From NCBI RefSeq assembly GCF_020184175.1, contig NC_065530.1, positions 56,273,260 to 56,337,259 on the forward strand: 64,000 nt of DNA, in the 5' to 3' direction. The translations under genes were made by a program, and so were the position numbers. The stretch is from Aphis gossypii (Eukaryota > Arthropoda > Insecta > Hemiptera > Aphididae). Within the stretch, counting starts at the first letter, position 1; every line of letters starts with the position of its first letter. This document shows, piece after piece, positions 25,258 through 38,487 of this stretch. A model generated the notes under the pieces. The model saw only the letters and a program-made list of their open reading frames with translations. It was not told where the DNA came from and searched no databases.

Positions 25258-28200
25258 TTATCCTCAATAGTATTAATGAAATTATTCCTTCCGCCATTTT
25301 AGATCGGTTGGTAGAAAAATTCTTCAATATTGCTTAGACATTTTTCCTTTTAGATAATACGTACTAGGATTTACTAGGATAGTATATCTAATGATTGTTG
25401 TTATATAACTTATTCTACGTTAAAAAAAACGTTTGATCATCTTGCATATGCTTAAGGTTTTGTACGTTAAGTTCTTCCTCTTAAATGTTTTTTTAATTTA
25501 TACTATTTCAATGACATAATATATTTAATACCGGTATAGTCTAAAATTAATTTTAATAATATTGAAATATTTATCAAACTAGTCAGCCAATGTTTGAGGA
25601 CATTTCAGATAATGAAAAAAAAAAACGTTATAAAGTTTTATCGTATAACTGATAAAAAAAAATTAAGAACAATAATGGTTTTACGATTTTAAAATTTAAA
25701 ATAAAATGTAAATAATAATATAATGTTCTAGTGATTTTCTAAACCGATGTTTATTTAATAATAATGTTAAGAATAAAATTTAAAACTAAACAAAACCCAC
25801 GACGTCGATAAAGACGTGTGACGACTCGAATGTAAATGTACGAGCTGTACGTTGGTAGTAGTCGGGAAATAATATAGTAATGTGCAATTAATAAATTATT
25901 AATAAAATATGCAAATACCGTTGGCCTCGTAACAAATGAGTAATGACACAAACACATACATACACACACAAGATTGTAGTGTCACGTGAATGTGTGTTTT
26001 TGAGTTCATGTTTTATTATAGGTTGTTTTGTCAACACTTATTAATATAGTACGCACGACGTCAAAACGAGAGTTGTAAACGTCCTTAAAAAATCAACAAA
26101 TAAAAAAAAAAAAAAATCGAAAATCAATTTTTTACATTTGGACGAAATATCGGCAGAATTTAGCGTATAGATCCTATTGCAAATACCGGTTTAGTGAGTT
26201 GTATATTTTTTAGACCATAAAATAATAGCACAATATATACCGGCCCCTGTGTGTGTGCTTAAACATCGTTTCGACCATAAGTCACACCGCACACTTAGAC
26301 GAGTATATCTATGTATTATACATTATTCGTGAAGTATTTCGTTTTTGTTAGTCATATTATATTGATACATATTATACAGCCCGCAACTGGCGACTATATA
26401 GCTAATAATATTATTATTCGATTATATTATTATTTTATTCTACTATGACCGCGCGCGGTCTAAATTATGTACAAATGTGCATCGTATGCGCCTCAGTGAC
26501 ATTGTACACGTACTGACAATGCGACGCAGAATACTTTGAATGTTGCCGATTTACATATACATACCTACACCTATATTGTATATAGTATTGTTCTGTGTAT
26601 GTGTTAGCTACGTATAGCGTACGGAATAGAAACATTTTATACGTTAAACTGATTAATCCAGTTTAAAAGCTTAGAGTGATATAAACACTGTCAAACAATT
26701 ATTCTTCCGACAAATTAAACACTGTTCGCTCATCTATTATACATTCATATACATATATATATTTATTTATTACACTATATGCGCGTGTGTATTCGCATTA
26801 ACTACATATCGTTATATAGTTGCAGACTTGCAGCGCCGCTTTCATTTCTCCATAATAATATAGACACTTGTATATTTTTATTTATAATATTATATATTTA
26901 TTTGTTTTCAGAATTTCAATTTTCATTTTAGAAACAGAAATGCGCGTATAAGTCAGTGTAATACGCTATCCAACGTTGCTACTTAACGTATTTCCTGAAC
27001 GATCAATCAATTATTATTTATTGCAAACAATATTACGTCGCACGAGTTACGTATTATAATATATGAATGCAATTATTGAGATTTCGTAACGTTATACCTG
27101 TAGTAGTCTGCTGGAAAAACTGCAAATACCTACATTACATTATTTTATGTGTGTGTATATTATAAAACTATCAAACGGGAATTATTGTTTACGAACTAAA
27201 TTAATTACACACATATCGAACACGGTGTTCTCGATCGCGTATTACGAAATATTGAAGAACACAACTTTACATAGGAGGTTGGTCGTGAAAGAATTATAAT
27301 ATTATCGTCGTCGTTGATCTACTCGGGAAGAAAATTAATCACGTTTAGAATGTATGTACAACCACGTTGTAGTTGGACGATTGCTGCCGCGGTACTGCGA
27401 CCGAAGTTTTAATCAGTTTCCGGGCATTAAAAAGAAAAAAAAAATGAAACAACGATAAATAAAATATAGATAGGTATACATTCCGAGCAGCAGAAAAAAA
27501 ACGTCAATAATGTGCATAATAATTTTGATGTATGTTCGCCGCCATTAAGTAAATGTATTTTATAGAAACGTAATTTATGAACGCGCGTGGATACATTATT
27601 ATTATTAGTATTGTGATTACGTATATTTCGACCTTCTGCAGATTTGATAGGAGTCAGTTCAAGAAATGCGTGTGACCTTAAAATACGGGCAAATATCAAA
27701 CGAGCGAGTGCGATCCAAATTTTTAGTGATGTTAACCATTTCTGCGAGCAATAACAGTAATCATTGAGGATTTGATTGTTTGATATCGAAACCGCAGTTT
27801 GTCAGAAAAAAATGACACGTTTTACAGACTTGAAAGAGTTTGAATTTCTATAATAAGTTTAGAAATCGATACACACAGTACTGAAAAGGTAATCTATTTA
27901 TATGAAATGGCAAATAATATACTTTTTCACTATTGAGTGTTAGTAATACGTAATATTCATAATTTAATGAAATAATACTACGTTAAGGTAAAATCATGTA
28001 TTCTATACGTGATCATTATAATTTAAAAATACCTAATTAATATGTTTTCGTTACAACCATCGTATAAACATCGGTGAACATCATTGATTGTTAAACAAAA
28101 ATAATGATAATTAATTCGAATGTATATAATAGCTGGTATCTATATCTGATGCATATTATTTCCAGATAAAAATTAATTCAAATCATTTGAGCACTCTGAT

Positions 28201-29700
28201 CGCGAAATGGCAACGACGTGTGAAGTTTTGCCATCTTCTGTGAAGGGAAACAAGATTTGAATAAAACGAAAAAAACCTTGTTCTAAAAGCCAGGATTTCT
28301 GATCCGGTCGTATAGCGTATACACTAGTTTAAACGTATATGGCCATGTATGATATAGAGATGACGGTGAAAGTTGACGACAACAATGTCGACGTAGTTGA
28401 TTAAATGACTGATGAGAGGAAAAACGACGAGATGGACGTTAATAGCGCGCGGTGGAGACACGTCGTTAGTCGACAACCACACGCCACTGTACCGCGTAAC
28501 TCATGACGGTCCACAGGGGTGGAAATAGGGGTGGGTGAGCGTATGGAGGGTATAGGACGTAAAGTCGTAGTCCTTAATAATCCCTAAGATGAGCGGAAAA
28601 GGTTTGTATACGAGTATATTTATAGTACTGCAGTATATGTATAGCGTACATATTGACGAGAACGACTTAAACAATGAGTACACATACATGTATGTGTATG
28701 TTATACGTATGAGCCACTCGAATTCAAAATTGTATTTGCTGTCCTTGCCCTTTTCGCGGTTAAAGAACTCAAGTGATTTTTTTTATTACCCTTCAGAGAA
28801 CATTGACAGTTGTTTTCATATATTATGTTATATATACATTCGATATAACAAACATTATTTTATTCTTTATGACATAAAGTTTATGTATTAACAATAATAT
28901 AATTTTACGTTGTTAATTGTTTTCAAATCGAAGGGTAGGACAAAATTATTACGCGGTTTGTCAGGATTTTTCATTGTATGAGTTCCGTGTATTAACATCG
29001 ACAGTGTTCGATTGAAAGAAATTGATTTTTCACTCTTCAGATCGATTAAGATTTTTAGAGGTATTCTTTATTATTTATAACAACTTTACTTGAGCAACTC
29101 AATTTTGTTACCTAAAAATTACTTAACAACCGGCTATGAAAAAAGTTAATGTGACGGACACGATTCGTATCATAATATCATAACTATTTTTAAATGATTA
29201 AATTGAAATGTAGTTATTTTAAATCAATATACAACACAATACATCAATATAAGTTCTAATACAAAACTATTGATAATTGTAAAATATTATGTACTTATGG
29301 TAAACAAACCATAAATATGTAACTGCTTAAATTATAACTTAATTGTACGCAAACCCGAATAGCGAGCAATCAAAACAACGCATGGCGTCTTATTTAAAAT
29401 AAATAAATCATCGAGTATAATTTATTAATTATAAACCACAAAGTTCTATTTGAGATGATTTTTTGTGTTTTCTTTGAATGGCTATTGATCATTTAAAAAT
29501 TTAAATAATAATTTGAGCATATACAATGGATTCAGCATATAGTTGAATAATTTAAGCTATTTTATAGTTATTCAATTTATCTCAATCAAGTTTAAAATAA
29601 TTAATTGTATTTAGAATTCAGAGTTTTTGTTATAATAATAATTATTATTCATAAAATCTTTTACTTTTTTGTTTCCATCGCATGTGATTTTTTTGGGAAG
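25258..29700. other. AT-rich sequence without supported gene
   Basis: Contains small CpG patches (26440-26520, 28350-28570) and poly(A) at 26103-26116. An ATG-initiated 100-codon frame (28589-28891, MSGKGLYTSIF..) is present, but it is dominated by Tyr/Ile/Met codons and lacks splice or domain support. Confidence 0.4.
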
Positions 29701-29859
29701 AACTCGTGTTCGACGACCAACGTTCCAAAGAAAATCTCATGAGCAACTGTTAAGGTATAATGCAATGGCAAGAGAATTCTTACGCATTCCGGTTTTAAAT
29801 CGTATAACTGGATTGAATGGACGAACCAATAACAACATGTTTTTCAAGTATAGTCAACT
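29701..29859 (+). CDS. Candidate internal exon, unknown basic protein segment
   Basis: Acceptor-like GATTTTTTTGGGAAG (29700) and a perfect donor, AACT|GTAAGTACC (29859/29860). The frame encodes 52 residues and is entered and left with split codons. It reads TRVRRPTFQRKSHEQL, then RYNAMAREFLRIPVLN, and ends near FKYSQ. The composition is Arg/Asn-rich and not low-complexity, unlike the surrounding DNA. The acceptor is weaker than the donor. No family is recognised, and it is not evidently transposon-derived. It could belong to the plus-strand gene starting near 20.7 kb, but phases cannot be joined directly. Confidence 0.33.
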
Positions 29860-30106
29860 GTAAGTACCGATTGCGTGGTCCAATAGAATAACATAAGAAA
29901 GTGGTTATGTATAAGAACGACTTCTTATTGGTCGAATAGTTATATCTACGTTCAACATTATAAAAAACAACATTGTTTGTATTATTTTAAAATTTTTTTT
30001 CATGTTTTTTTTTCTTTTATAATAACAAAAAAAAAGATAACAATTATAATATTTGTTTTGATATGTTTCGTATAAAATCTATATTATATTACTTACTGAT
30101 AATAGT

Positions 30107-30111
<5 letters not shown>

Positions 30112-30147
<36 letters not shown>
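30112..30147. repeat. (TAA)n microsatellite
   Basis: Twelve perfect TAA units. Confidence 0.95.
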
Positions 30148-30149
<2 letters not shown>

Positions 30150-31866
30150 TCTACCGTTTGCAAACAATTCAACCTATGTTTTTGATATCTATTACTACAA
30201 CCAAATTTTCAAAATAATCATAATCCTCAAACGCCTAAATTATGTATAATCGCATAATAACATTATTATACAGTTAAAAGAAGACCTTTTCTGACGGTTA
30301 GTAAAACATATTGTATTATTTCGCTTTACTATAATATTTCTACAAAACTGACCATAGTTGTTGCGGTGAACTATCGATATTCCTTCCACCACAATCTTCT
30401 CAATAGTGCATAATATAATACTGCGTTACGTATGCTTAGAAAAATATTAAAAGTCACCCCGTTCGAGTCTTCCCGATCGAATCGTTGCGCACTGCAGTCG
30501 TTGAAGTACACGATTAATGATCGTCGGGCCTTTACTTTTTTTCACTCGACGTAATAATATATTAATAATAATACTATAATATATATTGTCCGCGTTTACG
30601 ACAAACAACGCGTGTTTTAACGCTACACAGCCATCGCCGTAACAATAACACAAATAGTACGATTCGAGTGTGTTGTACATATAATCATTGCCAATCGGAA
30701 TGCGTTATATTTTATAATAACCACTGTTCTTATTACGAAATAAGATCTGTTTAATATATGTATCATAATGAAAAATTTGAAACACATATATAATAGGTGT
30801 ACTAAAGATTAATCGCCCCGTTCATGATCAAAGTTCGCACTCGACGTATATCATCATTACTGCTGTTATTGTTATTATTATTTTTATTACGCTGTCTTCA
30901 GATTAAAATGCACACGGTACCCCGAACAGAGATGATAACAATATATTGTATGCTTTATCACATTTTCATATTTTCATCTTTATATTGTCGTACATCAGAC
31001 CTGTGCTGTCGTCTTCAATCGGAATATGACGTTAATATTATAGTATAATGCGTTCCCTTTGCAGATATTATATTTTTATTATGTGTTTTATACCAGTATA
31101 ATATTACCTTTATATTTTATGTTTATAATATACGAAGCGTTTATTTCAACCGAAAAAAGGGATACAACATCGATTAGATGAGACAACCCCGATTGCTAGA
31201 GATTGAAATTTTTTCTATTTTATTTCTTTATTGTAGCGTCCGACCATTTTTCTGCAGTCCTTTGTTCTAGTGCAATTCGAATTTAACAACGATTTTGAAT
31301 ACTAATAGAAGGTGGTTGTATATGCACATTCGGATTGTTATATTAACGAGCTTACGATAAACCGCAGTCTTCTGATAGCAGTTGTGTGTGCTGAGGTGAA
31401 ATACCTATAAGCACCTAACCTAACTAGATAAAATATAATCGATCATTGCAGAGGGAAAATTGTACGATTTTAAGATTATTTTTTCATTCGAGTCTAGTGA
31501 TAGATTTGTTGTACTTGTTCTGATGTTTTTCAAAAATTAAACTACATTGTTAAATGTAACTATACGGCGCGGCGTTTTAGAATAGGCAATTCAGCTACAG
31601 CAATGCTTTGGTCATATTTATATGGTATCACAACATTCACAACATGTTAGTTGTTACTAAATTAGATAAAATTACATTAAATTTATTTAATACTTATAAT
31701 TCTATAATCGTTACACAAAATTTATTTATTATTGCAGATATTAAATTAAGCTATTTGAGTAGGTACATTCTTAAGGTCTGATTTCTCGGGTGATTTTCTT
31801 AAACATCACTATGTAAAAGTGCGCTATTATATAATAGAAGTCACAACACAGTCAGGATGTATTAAG

Positions 31867-32062
31867 TCAGAATGTAATTTTATAGAAATGTTGAACGAAG
31901 TAATTATCAACAATGGTCACAGTCATATTTGTAATGGCGTTTTGATGGTTTTCCAAGTCGTCCGGTCGATTATATGTTATTTTAACCGGTCCCACACATT
32001 TTCGATAGTCTTCGGGGAATTCTTCGGTAAAGCGTTTGCTCAGTTCACGGGCCGGGAATTGA
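31867..32062 (-). CDS. Candidate exon, acidic/basic protein segment, unknown
   Basis: The minus-strand acceptor is CTATTTTGTTTTGAAG, with the exon starting at 32062 and the frame open to TGA at 31867-31869. The translation includes QFPARELSKRFTEEFPEDY followed by RKCVGPVKITYNRPDDLEN, a soluble, charged, non-repetitive sequence unlike chance AT-rich translation. The last 15 or so residues look less convincing, so a donor may lie before the stop. It enters with one base completing a codon, which matches the phase of the small upstream island at 32406-32468. Longer plus-strand frames over this stretch (31819-32516) seem less protein-like. Confidence 0.3.
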
Positions 32063-32405
32063 CTTCAAAACAAAATAGGTATTCATTACTATTATACACT
32101 TATGTTGTAATGACATGCTGCGCGACACGAACGACAACGTCTGCGAAAAACAAAATTGTACGCCCCTCAAAATGCCGATCGAAATAAACCGTTTTCGTTC
32201 GAGTTTTACGTATAATGACGTGCGTGCCCGTTTACTAAATTATGTATATACATATATAGCGGTGTACCTGAAAGAGTGGATATTACTGTTTAGTGGGAGA
32301 AAATCGAAACCAAATGGGGTTTCGTATACGATTTTCGTACGCACCGGGATACATAAAGAGACGATTTTTTCCCGACGATCGCAAGAATGGGAAATTCGGA
32401 ATTAC

Positions 32406-32468
32406 CTTTTCGCCTCCAATGTCGTGTTGAAACGTACGTGCATTTCCCGGATACCTTTGTGCCGCGCA
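32406..32468 (-). CDS. Candidate small exon, phase-compatible with 31867-32062
   Basis: Minus strand, 63 bases between an acceptor (CTCATACATCAG) and a donor (AAAAG|GTAATT). One frame reads ARHKGIREMHVRFNTTLEAK with a split codon at each end. Its two trailing bases join in phase with the exon starting at 32062 across a 343-base GT..AG gap. The island is very short and another frame is also open, so support is limited. Confidence 0.2.
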
Positions 32469-33173
32469 CTGATGTATGAGATATTATTTGTTATACATTA
32501 TGTGCATTCGAATTGATTGAACCATTTACGCGAAAACGACAACTTCAAAGTCATCGACACCGCCGTCGTTGTTATACGGTTATAGGTTATATCCATACTG
32601 CGTTACGATTTTTGAGCGACTGCAGTGAAAAAAAAATGTCCAAAAGCATCATATTTTAAATATAGGTTACAAATGACAATAGTCATGGATTACACGAAAT
32701 GTAATGTGTACGGCATCGATATAATTACAATCATATCTATAACGCAATTAGCTACCGAGTCAAACTTGATAATTGAAATACACCTAGTTATGACAATCGC
32801 TATAAATAGGTATACTATGTCTTACATGATGACAGTTTTTTTTCAAATTAAAAATCATCTATACTGCGAAACGACAATTCTGTGCTCTCGTTTCTCTGAG
32901 ACCTGTAGACACTTTTTAGTAGTCGAGAAGAATAACAAATATACGTTATGCAAATACTGCAATAACATATTATATTATTATATACACTCGATGAATAATT
33001 TTACATATTTCTCGTCAACTTTTTTAATCCCGTAAACTTTGTTTTCGCGCACACGTCGTTGTATTCTGCGATCGGACACGGAGTTTGTTTCGCGCATAAT
33101 ATATCTAATAAATAATATTTTGTTTTATCGCGCTAATGTAAAATATCTATGGTACGCATGACGTGCCTATATT

Positions 33174-33196
33174 TAATAATAATAATAATAATAATA
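33174..33196. repeat. (TAA)n microsatellite
   Basis: Perfect TAA units, followed by TAGTGATAATA. Confidence 0.9.
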
Positions 33197-33395
33197 GTGA
33201 TAATATATGTACGACATCGTTGCAGCAGTAGCGGCGTCGTATCGATTTTGCAATATCGTTATTCCGGGACAATAATACGCCATTAATATTCAGACCGATT
33301 GTCAATCATATTATTATAATTCACGCCAAGAACGCATCGCGTAAAATTCAAAATTTTAATGATTTATGTAAGTTGTTTTTTACTCAAGTTTATTT

Positions 33396-33720
33396 ATGGA
33401 CGAGTCGCCGTGCTCCGCGCTTTATCGGCTGACACATCCACCAACGGCACGTCCCGCTCACTGTTTTCTGTTAGCGTTTTCCGGATGTATTTTCGGAAGT
33501 TCTGTTGGAGTATCCGCAAGCGGTGGCGGCGGTAGTGGCGGTGGGCTCCTTCCATCTCCCGCTTCAGCATCAGGGTTCACTGTTGCAAGATATGGCAATC
33601 ATAAATCTTGGGTTTTCCGACACGTTACTGTTCGCCGTACATATATATACACACACACATCGGAGAGTGTATATGTATATTGTATGTATATTATAAGGGT
33701 GACGCGGAGAAAAAAAATAT
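33396..33720 (+). CDS. Possible first exon in GC-rich block, Gly/Ser-rich
   Basis: An ATG at 33396 opens a frame that reaches a GTAAGT donor at 33721, just before its own stop. The peptide starts MDESPCSALYRLTHPPTARP, has a short hydrophobic segment (CFLLAFSGCIFG), a GGGGSGGG linker-like run from a GGC repeat, and ends in a basic tail. The minus strand over 33480-33600 is also open and proline-rich (SPPPLPPPPLADTPTELP), so the coding strand is ambiguous. The block may be regulatory rather than coding. Confidence 0.2.
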
Positions 33721-34468
33721 AGTAAGTTTTTATTGCTCTCCCTTTTGGCCTTTTATTTAATTTTTTTTCGCTCGTACGACCCTACAACTCGCGCCCACGA
33801 CGGCAGTTAAAAATAAAAACGAAAATGAAATACAAGTAGGTATATCACCTATATACATATTATACATGCAGTGTACTCGGAACACTATACACCCGGCACG
33901 GTCTAATTAAATCCAACGTCATATAAAACACAAGATAATGGGTGACCAGTGGGGTAAACGATAAACGGCTTACACAGGTTAAAATATATATATATATACA
34001 TACGTGCAACATACACATACGAAACGAATACATTCGGAACGTGCACACATATATCAGAGAATAATAAGGGGCGAGCGGTGGCAGATGAGTGGCGGGCGGG
34101 CGGTCGGGCTCGCGTGTATAGTATAAAGTTAACGGCGGCGGTATAGTTTTTAATTAGGGAAAGGCGGAATATATACACCCTGGAAAACGACATTTATCAT
34201 AATGATGTAATGTAAGGATTCTGTTTTGGACCCGTTATCTGCGTCCATAAATCGTGAAGCCCCCAAAACGGTTGAATAACAATAGCGACGGCGGCGGCGG
34301 CAGTGGACACTGTGCAGGCAGCGCACAACGGACCCCTGAGGAACGCCGCGCGCAGCCCACCGCCGCCGCCGACCGCCAACCTAATAAGATTTACTGATTA
34401 TTCATGATTTACTCTCGTTTTGTAGACTTTTTAGCTTTTAGCGTACACATGCATTATAATCCGCATGA

Positions 34469-34906
34469 ATGTTTCTTGGACCAGAGCCTGACCCTTTTTA
34501 TTTGTTCATTTTTGTCCACCACAGACCTCCCTCCACCTTATCCTATACACTCCGCCACACACAATCGCACGCCGCTACCGGTCACGGTAACCCCTTCCAT
34601 CTTCCGCCGTCGGTGGTGTGCCGTGTTATTATACACCGGCTATATACCTATTATGTTATTATAATATATATATTTCACGATACGTGTACCGCCGGACACC
34701 ATTTGTGCGCGTCTGTATTCCCTCGTCGTTTTTATATTGTTGTACGTTATAATATTATTATTATTATCGTCCTTTCCTTTTTATTTTTTCGTATTCCTCG
34801 ACTGACCAACTGCAGATTATACGTCACACCGCGATTCAAAACACGAAGTATTTATCGCAGCGACTTCTTTTATGCTACCCTTGTATTATGCGTTATATTA
34901 TTATGA
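34469..34906 (+). CDS. ATG-initiated 145-codon ORF, possible membrane protein
   Basis: The longest ATG-started frame in the window. It begins MFLGPEPDPFYLFIFVHHRP, has a Pro/His/Ser-rich segment, then hydrophobic stretches including YYVIIIYIF, NIIIIIVLSFLFF and FFYATLVLCVILL at the very C-terminus. Part of the hydrophobicity comes from ATT repeats, and no family is recognised. It lies in a CpG-richer block (34230-34620) that could be a promoter. A chance frame is quite possible. Confidence 0.2.
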   Translation: MFLGPEPDPFYLFIFVHHRPPSTLSYTLRHTQSHAATGHGNPFHLPPSVVCRVIIHRLYTYYVIIIYIFHDTCTAGHHLCASVFPRRFYIVVRYNIIIIIVLSFLFFRIPRLTNCRLYVTPRFKTRSIYRSDFFYATLVLCVILL

Positions 34907-35469
34907 TATACGTGCGCGGACCCAAATCTGTGCCAAAATTCGGTCCTTGCAACTAATTTTTATCGCGCCACAACTCTCGCCCACCCGGTTGACCGATAGC
35001 TCACGCCAAATCGATTACACGACTGAGGATTCACCGATTAAACCGTGAAAAAAAATGAAAAAAATTATACTACCAAACCATTATAAAACAAAATAAAATG
35101 CCTATGTGGTTGTGATTTAGGAAACTGATTTTACACACATCGGTCGATGCGTTTTTTTTTCGAAACGCAGTGACGGCTGTGATAAAGGTTAGATTAGGAA
35201 TAAAGCGGTACTTACTGAATATTTTTGTTTGGTGTTTACTATTCGCCTCTTTAAAAGTCTGCATTTTTAAAACCATCTAATTACAGTATTATCGTTTAAT
35301 TTGATCTCATAATGAAAAGTACATATTATGGTAAATAACTGATTTTTTTTTTTTAAATTATAGACATTTATGCTTTTATTTCAATATATGTATATTGTAT
35401 AGCACGTTAACTGAAAAAATATTTGACGAAAATTGTTTACAGGTTTACAGTTTTTTTTTTTTAAATGAG

Positions 35470-35588
35470 GAAGGCGATTTTCTGGATAATTGGACGTCGT
35501 GGAAGGTTATGTCGAGGGTTGTATACGACTTGGTCGTGACGGAACGTGGAAAAAGAGATTATTATAATACAGTTAATAATGAATATAG
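35470..35588 (+). CDS. Candidate internal exon, unknown
   Basis: A 14-base poly(T) tract followed by AAATGAG forms an acceptor (exon start 35470). The donor is TATAG|GTATTG at 35588/35589. The frame reads EGDFLDNWTSWKVMSRVV then YDLVVTERGKRDYYNTVN: charged, Trp-containing, not low-complexity. Codon choice looks natural compared with the T-rich DNA on either side. A second acceptor four bases later (35473) is possible and would change the entry phase. The product is not recognised. Confidence 0.35.
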
Positions 35589-36436
35589 GTATTGATGTGG
35601 GGTACGTAATTGAAATTAAAATTCCTATCGTTCTCATGTAACTACAATAATACCGTAGACTCCTACTGTACGAGATGCATGACTCGCTCCATGTTCAAAA
35701 GCCTTCGTCTCGAATTTGATGCCGCTGAAAGATTTACAATAATATTTATAATAATAAAATATATTATTAAGTCGCACATGTTCACCTGTAACATACTTAC
35801 AGATATGATATATCAATATATCGTGCATAATATATTATTTATATTATGAGTAATATAATGACTAAATCGAAATGTGTAATAATCGGTTTTTTTCTTTTTA
35901 ATCGTGCGTAACCCGTTTTCTCACGACTGGTATTGGAAAAAAAAAATAATATTCTACTCGACGTTTGTAATAATTTTCCATCGTGTTCTGAAACGCTGTT
36001 TGAAACAGCCAACGTCAACAGACAAGCAATAAATCAACATTGTTTGATGTTTTCGATGTGTATAACTCACTCGGCAGTCGGCGCGTGCGTGCACGTGGTT
36101 GCGCAATACTTCATTCGAGTTACGCATATTATTATTGTTATTATCATTTATCGTTTAATATTAAAATATATGCACCGCTCAATGTCGAATCATTGGCGAT
36201 ACCGAAGGCCAACGCCGTGTCAGCAGCAGAGATATTACTATTATTTCGTTACCTAGTTAATATAGTATATGCTATTAAAATAAAAATTCAATCACGTTGT
36301 GTCATTATACTAGAGCTACTCCGTGTTTGTGTAGAAAGGGGGTAAAATGTTATTATTTTTTACCCGAAAAATATACTCTCAACACAATATGGTACGTATG
36401 ATAATATTTATTATTTGCGCGCGTCTGTACAAATAT

Positions 36437-36437
36437 A

Positions 36438-36462
<25 letters not shown>
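36437..36462. repeat. (TA)n microsatellite
   Basis: About 12 TA units preceded by AATATAA. Confidence 0.9.
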
Positions 36463-36469
<7 letters not shown>

Positions 36470-36484
36470 ACCTATTATAATACT

Positions 36485-36670
36485 GACTCGATAAAACCGT
36501 CTCGACCGACGGATTCCGTTGTTGAAATCTCACCGCCGTTACCGCTGCCGCCGTCACTGATTTTCGAAATGGGAATATGTCCGAGAACTGAACGAGGGTC
36601 GAAATATCAATTGGTAACCGTGAAATTAATTTTCGACAATATACAGACAGATACTCGTATATATATATAA
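36485..36670 (+). CDS. Possible proline-rich exon or ORF segment
   Basis: After the TA repeat the plus frame continues for about 60 codons to TAA. It reads IKPSRPTDSVVEISPPLPLP, then IFEMGICPRTERGSKYQL, then TVKLIFDNIQTD. A donor-like TTG|GTAACC at 36615 could end an exon. The start is undefined, because the frame runs back through the microsatellite. The proline run comes from a CCG repeat. Weak support. Confidence 0.2.
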   Translation, partial: DSIKPSRPTDSVVEISPPLPLPPSLIFEMGICPRTERGSKYQLVTVKLIFDNIQTDTRIYI

Positions 36671-37559
36671 GTCACTGGACGTGACGTCCACACGCGAACA
36701 TCCGTGTCCACTCGGGTGGTTTGCCCTTATTCGCGCGACGGACTCTCCTCTCGAGTTTCGTGAACCGTCTGATGGTCTGCCCGTCGGTCGGTCGGTTGGT
36801 CAGTCATAATAACGCGTTGGTTTACTATGAATTATAATACGACAACAATACATTTCGAAGACGTACTGGCATACTAATGTTATACCATCGACAGACGTGT
36901 ATATCTATATTGACTATTTTCACCGTCACATCGTCGTGGGTCAGCTGTACCTATACGACACCGGACACACATACGATCTTGCAATCGCGAACAGTTGAAA
37001 ATGTATTTTACATTTAGAATCATAGACTGCACCGGAAATTATATTATCCGTTGTTTAATAAAACGATCCAGGCATATTATGGTTATGTGTTCTGATTTTG
37101 AATCTTCAAAAACTCTATTATAATATACTTATAGACAGAATTATTTTATCTAAGGTTATTAAAATACGACTATAATTAATGATCTCAGTGAAAGCTAAGT
37201 ATAATAATTGTATAAACGTTTTTTAAATTTTTTTTTTTTTTGTATAAGATAAATAATTTGGGGGAAAATAGTTGATTCTATATTACCGATTTTAGATCGC
37301 GTAGATACTGTAGACCCGAAAATATTTCATCGAACGTTTTTGCATTATACTTATTATTGCACCACGAAGAACCGCTATAAAAGACCTTGGTATGCGTCAC
37401 AATATCTCATAATATATTGTCACGATTGTTAATTTATTTTACTTTCGCCTAAGTGTCGTTTGTTATAATATAAGTGCCGCGCGAATTACTATCTATGCAC
37501 CATGTACACGAACGCAGAGCTGTGAGAACGATAAAAAAAAAAAACTTATAATAATTATT

Positions 37560-37870
37560 ACAGTTGTAGTTATTGTAACGTGATCGGAGGGGAATCACAT
37601 TACGATATTAGTTATCCGAGGAAAAATGTATGTTCTTCGTGTATAAATTTTCCGTACATCGGAGCCTGAGTAGTTGTGCAAAATGTTTTTATATCGATAA
37701 TAACTATTAATATTATATTAAAAATAATACTTTACTACTGTCGAAGATGGCTGTTAATAATTGTATATTTTATTTCACTATAGTGTTGATGATAAACGTC
37801 GAACTGAATGTGGTACGTCATCTCAATAAATTCGGAAAGAGTTAAAAAGTGTGGAGTGTATATTTTTGTT
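37560..37870. repeat. Diverged dispersed repeat, copy B
   Basis: Second copy of the repeat at 18600-18930, same orientation. It shares ATTACGATATTAGTTATCC exactly and further short blocks in the same order. Frames here are broken. Family unknown. Confidence 0.65.
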
Positions 37871-38455
37871 GTGGTCAAGTAATTATATACTATGTATCAA
37901 TCTATCATTTACAATGGTATTTATAATTATGTAGGATATAAGAAATGTTACAGTAGCTATCAGTGCGCATGCGTTCTTATAAGTATTTCGCCGTCGTAGA
38001 ATACGACATATTATTACAATTGTGTTTCATATCGAGTGCATACACTTAAAATATTATTGTTAGTATTATTACCATTATTGTATTGACCCACTGCTGCAGC
38101 CGTCAGTACCTATATAACACTGTGCGCATATTGTATTATATAATAATAATATAGTCCCGGTTGTAAAAGCGAGTGTGGCCGTAAATAACACTCGTAACGA
38201 ATAAAAACGACGTTTCCTCCGACCGTGACGAACCGAGCCTATGTGTACCTTATAATATATCATGTGGTCAAGCGGCGAATTCTGATCCCTGAGACGTTAC
38301 TCTCCTCACGAAAAACATCGGCAACCGCCCGTTTCTCGCCATTTATCTTTCTTTCATGATATTATACTACCGTATTATGAAACGTCGGTCACAGCGCGAC
38401 AACGAACTACAATGACTGTGGTAATAAAATAATATAATATTATGTACAGTTAGTC

Positions 38456-38487
38456 ATAAAATAAATAAATAAATAAGTAAATAAATG
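38456..38487. repeat. (AAAT)n microsatellite
   Basis: AAAT units with one G interruption. Confidence 0.9.
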
